Assembly (NCBI GenBank): GCA_008360975.2
Contig: CM039187.1
Coordinates: 20,117,495 to 20,181,494 of the forward strand
Origin: Lichenostomus cassidix
Taxonomy: Eukaryota > Chordata > Aves > Passeriformes > Meliphagidae
Direction: 5' to 3'
Length of the DNA stretch: 64,000 nucleotides
Shown here: positions 61,401-64,000 of the stretch, piece after piece
Position numbering within the stretch: the first letter of the stretch is position 1
Layout of the letters: each line of letters opens with the position of its first letter
The notes under the pieces: generated by a model
The model's input: only the letters and a program-made list of their open reading frames with translations
Database searches by the model: none
What the model was told of the DNA's origin: nothing
Program-made: the position numbers and the translations under genes

Positions 61401-64000
61401 AAAAGCTTCCCTTTAATCTTTGCTACCTCCTTTTCAACTTCAAGTTCAAAGTCTTCAATGCAAGACTTTTTCTCATACCTCCCAACACCTTAAGTTGCTG
61501 ATTGTCATCGTAACGACTTAGCTTAGTAACTCCAAACTATCTACCTTACAAAAGGTGAACGAGTTAAAAAGCTTGTTCATTTTTAAGTGAAACAAAAACA
61601 AATATGTCAAATGCAGGCAGTAGCAGACAAGAAAAAAAAAAACAGTAAGAAATGTTTATTTAGCTAGCAGTAAAAATAAGGCAATTATGCTTCTGTAGCT
61701 ATTGTCATTCAAAAAATAAGGAAGCAAAAACACTTTGCACATTTCCCCAATCTTCTCAAACAGTAAAGGAAAGGGAAAAAACCAAAGAATTTGGCACTTA
61801 CCAGGAAAAACAGTAACTACAGAAAAGCATACAAGAGCACTGCTCAAGTTCCCAGGAGATGTGACCACCCGAAGAAGATGAGAAAAATGACCTCCACCTG
61901 TGCTTACTAGTTGCCTGAAACTGTATTCACTCTCCCTTGAGCTATAACTTCGTATCTTTCTAAAAACATCATAAACCAGATGAAAAACGTATGTCTTAAA
62001 AAACATGGCAAGAAACCAAATTCCTAATGAGGAAATCTAGTCTTCTACCTTCTGCTGCCCGTCAGAGCAACAATCAAGGTGACACTGAGCATTTGAGGAT
62101 CAAAAAGGCTCTTGGTAAGCATTTGTCAAGCGGAGAATTTGGATGAGGATTACTCTGGGAGGATGGCCAGTCTAATAAACAGCAGCAAGCAAACAGGAAA
62201 GGCTACTTGTTGCAGGCAGAAATGCACGATAGGCTTCCAAAAACTAACCGAAACTAACCACGCCAACCAAAATTAAAGCAATTTATTACAGTTACATGGC
62301 TTCACACATTTAGAAATGCATTTCCCCATTTTTAGTCTCGGAAAAGTGTGCTTATTCATTAAAACTGAAAGGAAATACATAGTAAACAGTTTTGAAAAAT
62401 TCAAGAATAAAGTGTGAGAATGGAACATTTGATATGGCATTATCTTGCAAATGTCTCCAAATTCCTCTCTGGTCACTGTGTGGGCAGCACATTCCCAGGA
62501 CAGAGAGCGGGGTGGGTGGGAGGAAGGGGACTGTAAAGCTATTCATGAACAGAATTTGGTCTTTTCCCGCTGAGGTTCATTAGGGAGCTAGTGGAGCTGT
62601 CGGAGGAGGGAAGGGAAGGCTGTCTCCCCCAGGAAGTGTGGGCACAGGGAGCGGCACACTGAGCCCCGACACCCCATGCCTTGGAGGGGCTGTGCAGGAG
62701 AGAGCAGCCCTCGCCACTCTCTGCCCACACTGAGCCTACTGACTGCCCTGCTCGGGCAGCTCTGCAATCTCTTCGGGACGCGCCATGCGCAATCGTTCAA
62801 GAGGAAAGCTAATCCATCACAATGGGGCTCTTACAAAACAGGCAGCCCTTTCCCCATCCCCCGCATGAATACAAAGTCTCATCGTCTTCATTGCCTAGAT
62901 TTCCCCCAAGTCCAGCAAAGCTCAGGGATGCAGGGAACGGCTCCCTGAGCCAGATAAACTGAGGAGGACAGCGGAGACCCTGCATTCAGCTGCTGCGCTG
63001 ACAAACGAGGCCTATGGGCACCCAATGCCAGCAGAACCAGGTCTCTGCATATGTTATCATCCACCTTGCTGCTGCAAGCACAGGAGCCATCCCATCCTAC
63101 ATCCTTCTGCTACAGAAAACATCAGGAAATGTCCCAGCACACAGCACATTAATTTTGACTACTTAGTAATGCTCAAAGAAATAGAAACGTGGACTTCCCA
63201 CTCTCTAGGAAAGGACTCTGCCCAGTATCTTGCTCTCCAGCATCCTCTGCCAGCAGATTCTCCTTTCCCCCATTGACAGTACCTTCTGTAGCACAAGGCA
63301 GCTCTATAACCAAGGCACTGTGAGAAAGCAAGGCCTGTGACAAGCTCTGAAGACAAGGACAGGTTTTGAAGCTGCGGTATGAAATAACACGCAATTGCCA
63401 ACAAGTGGATGCTAAGGCCCGACTATGCGGCAGACAGCTACTAGAACAGGCTGCCTATGGACAGAACAGCACTGAATAGTGCCCACAAGGTAGGGGGCAA
63501 AGGAAAAGGGTGGGCGAATCACAGCTGGACAAACTTGATAACTGGTTTATCCGCACAGCCCATCGCTGCTCCAGGTATCCCTCACAGCAGAAAGACGTGG
63601 AAATAACAGTCTGTGAAACAGCCCTGACCCCTTTCAGAATGTTCTCCCTGTGAGAGACATAAGATGCATTCATACATGGTAGATTGCAAAAATGGTAAAA
63701 GTGAGTGTTTGGGGTCTGCTGAGTTCAGGGTTAATTTCTGTCCCATTTTTAGACCGGTAACATCTGGGGCTCAAGAGCCTGATGTAGGATGAAGAATGGT
63801 ATAAAAGAGAGAGGAAATTACTCTGCCATGTAAGAAGAGAATGACCTAACAAGCAGAACTGAAATGCAGTAGAATGACAGAAGTCAACAGGCTGCGATCA
63901 TAGTGGGCTACAAACTGGAATACATCACACTAATGAGGTAGGAAAAGATTTGTCATATGCAGCGGATTACAGAGAGTCTAATAAAAGCATTTTCTATTAG
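58461..64000. other. Non-coding stretch with a GC-richer patch
   Basis: No recognised gene. A possible remnant of a CR1 tail lies at about 59841-59900. A GC-richer segment with scattered CpGs lies at 62500-62800. The 154-codon frame at 59321-59785 is the longest upstream open frame, but it has no recognisable feature and is probably fortuitous. Confidence 0.55.
59841..59900 (+). mobile_element. Possible degraded CR1 tail
   Basis: GGTTCCTGGCATAGGCCAGG and GGGTTGTATCTTCCAGG resemble, in the right order, the CR1 tail at 58375-58425. The terminal repeat is missing, so this is tentative. Confidence 0.3.

Overview
This is vertebrate nuclear DNA, almost certainly from a bird. Intron-split coding exons with GT-AG junctions, CR1 LINE 3' ends of the avian/reptilian type, one class II-like solo LTR and a low overall repeat load all point that way. 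There is no bacterial, phage, CRISPR or operon content. The species cannot be named from the sequence.

The only gene I can identify is NDST2 (bifunctional heparan sulfate N-deacetylase/N-sulfotransferase 2), on the minus strand from about 23.3 kb down to 1.27 kb. Eleven coding exons join in frame to give residues 1-803 plus two bases of codon 804. They are, 5' to 3' on the minus strand: 23190-22198, 14774-14687, 14493-14339, 12833-12648, 12251-12123, 7064-6882, 6080-5984, 4815-4692, 3290-3116, 2920-2750 and 1378-1269. The last ~80 residues lie beyond position 1. The exons cover the Golgi signal anchor, the N-deacetylase domain and most of the PAPS-dependent sulfotransferase domain. The N-terminus ([20 protein letters not shown]) separates NDST2 from its paralogue NDST1. 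The start codon is fixed by an in-frame stop 18 bases upstream, and the first coding exon begins in 5' UTR after a strong splice acceptor, so at least one non-coding leader exon lies further upstream.

From 23.3 to 64 kb I find no exon of a known gene. This stretch is intergenic DNA or a long NDST2 leader intron. It holds a 263-bp solo LTR with a perfect 6-bp target-site duplication (36880-37142), three CR1 3' fragments (53.8-58.5 kb) plus a doubtful fourth, a (CA)n microsatellite, a G-rich quadruplex-prone tract (40.9 kb), an old degenerate repeat (46 kb) and a GC-richer patch (62.5-62.8 kb). One unassigned open segment (51978-52256) ends exactly at a good splice donor and may be an unknown exon.

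I did not find a new biological system. The most checkable new items are the solo LTR, the candidate exon, and a 20-bp exact repeat shared by two NDST2 introns.
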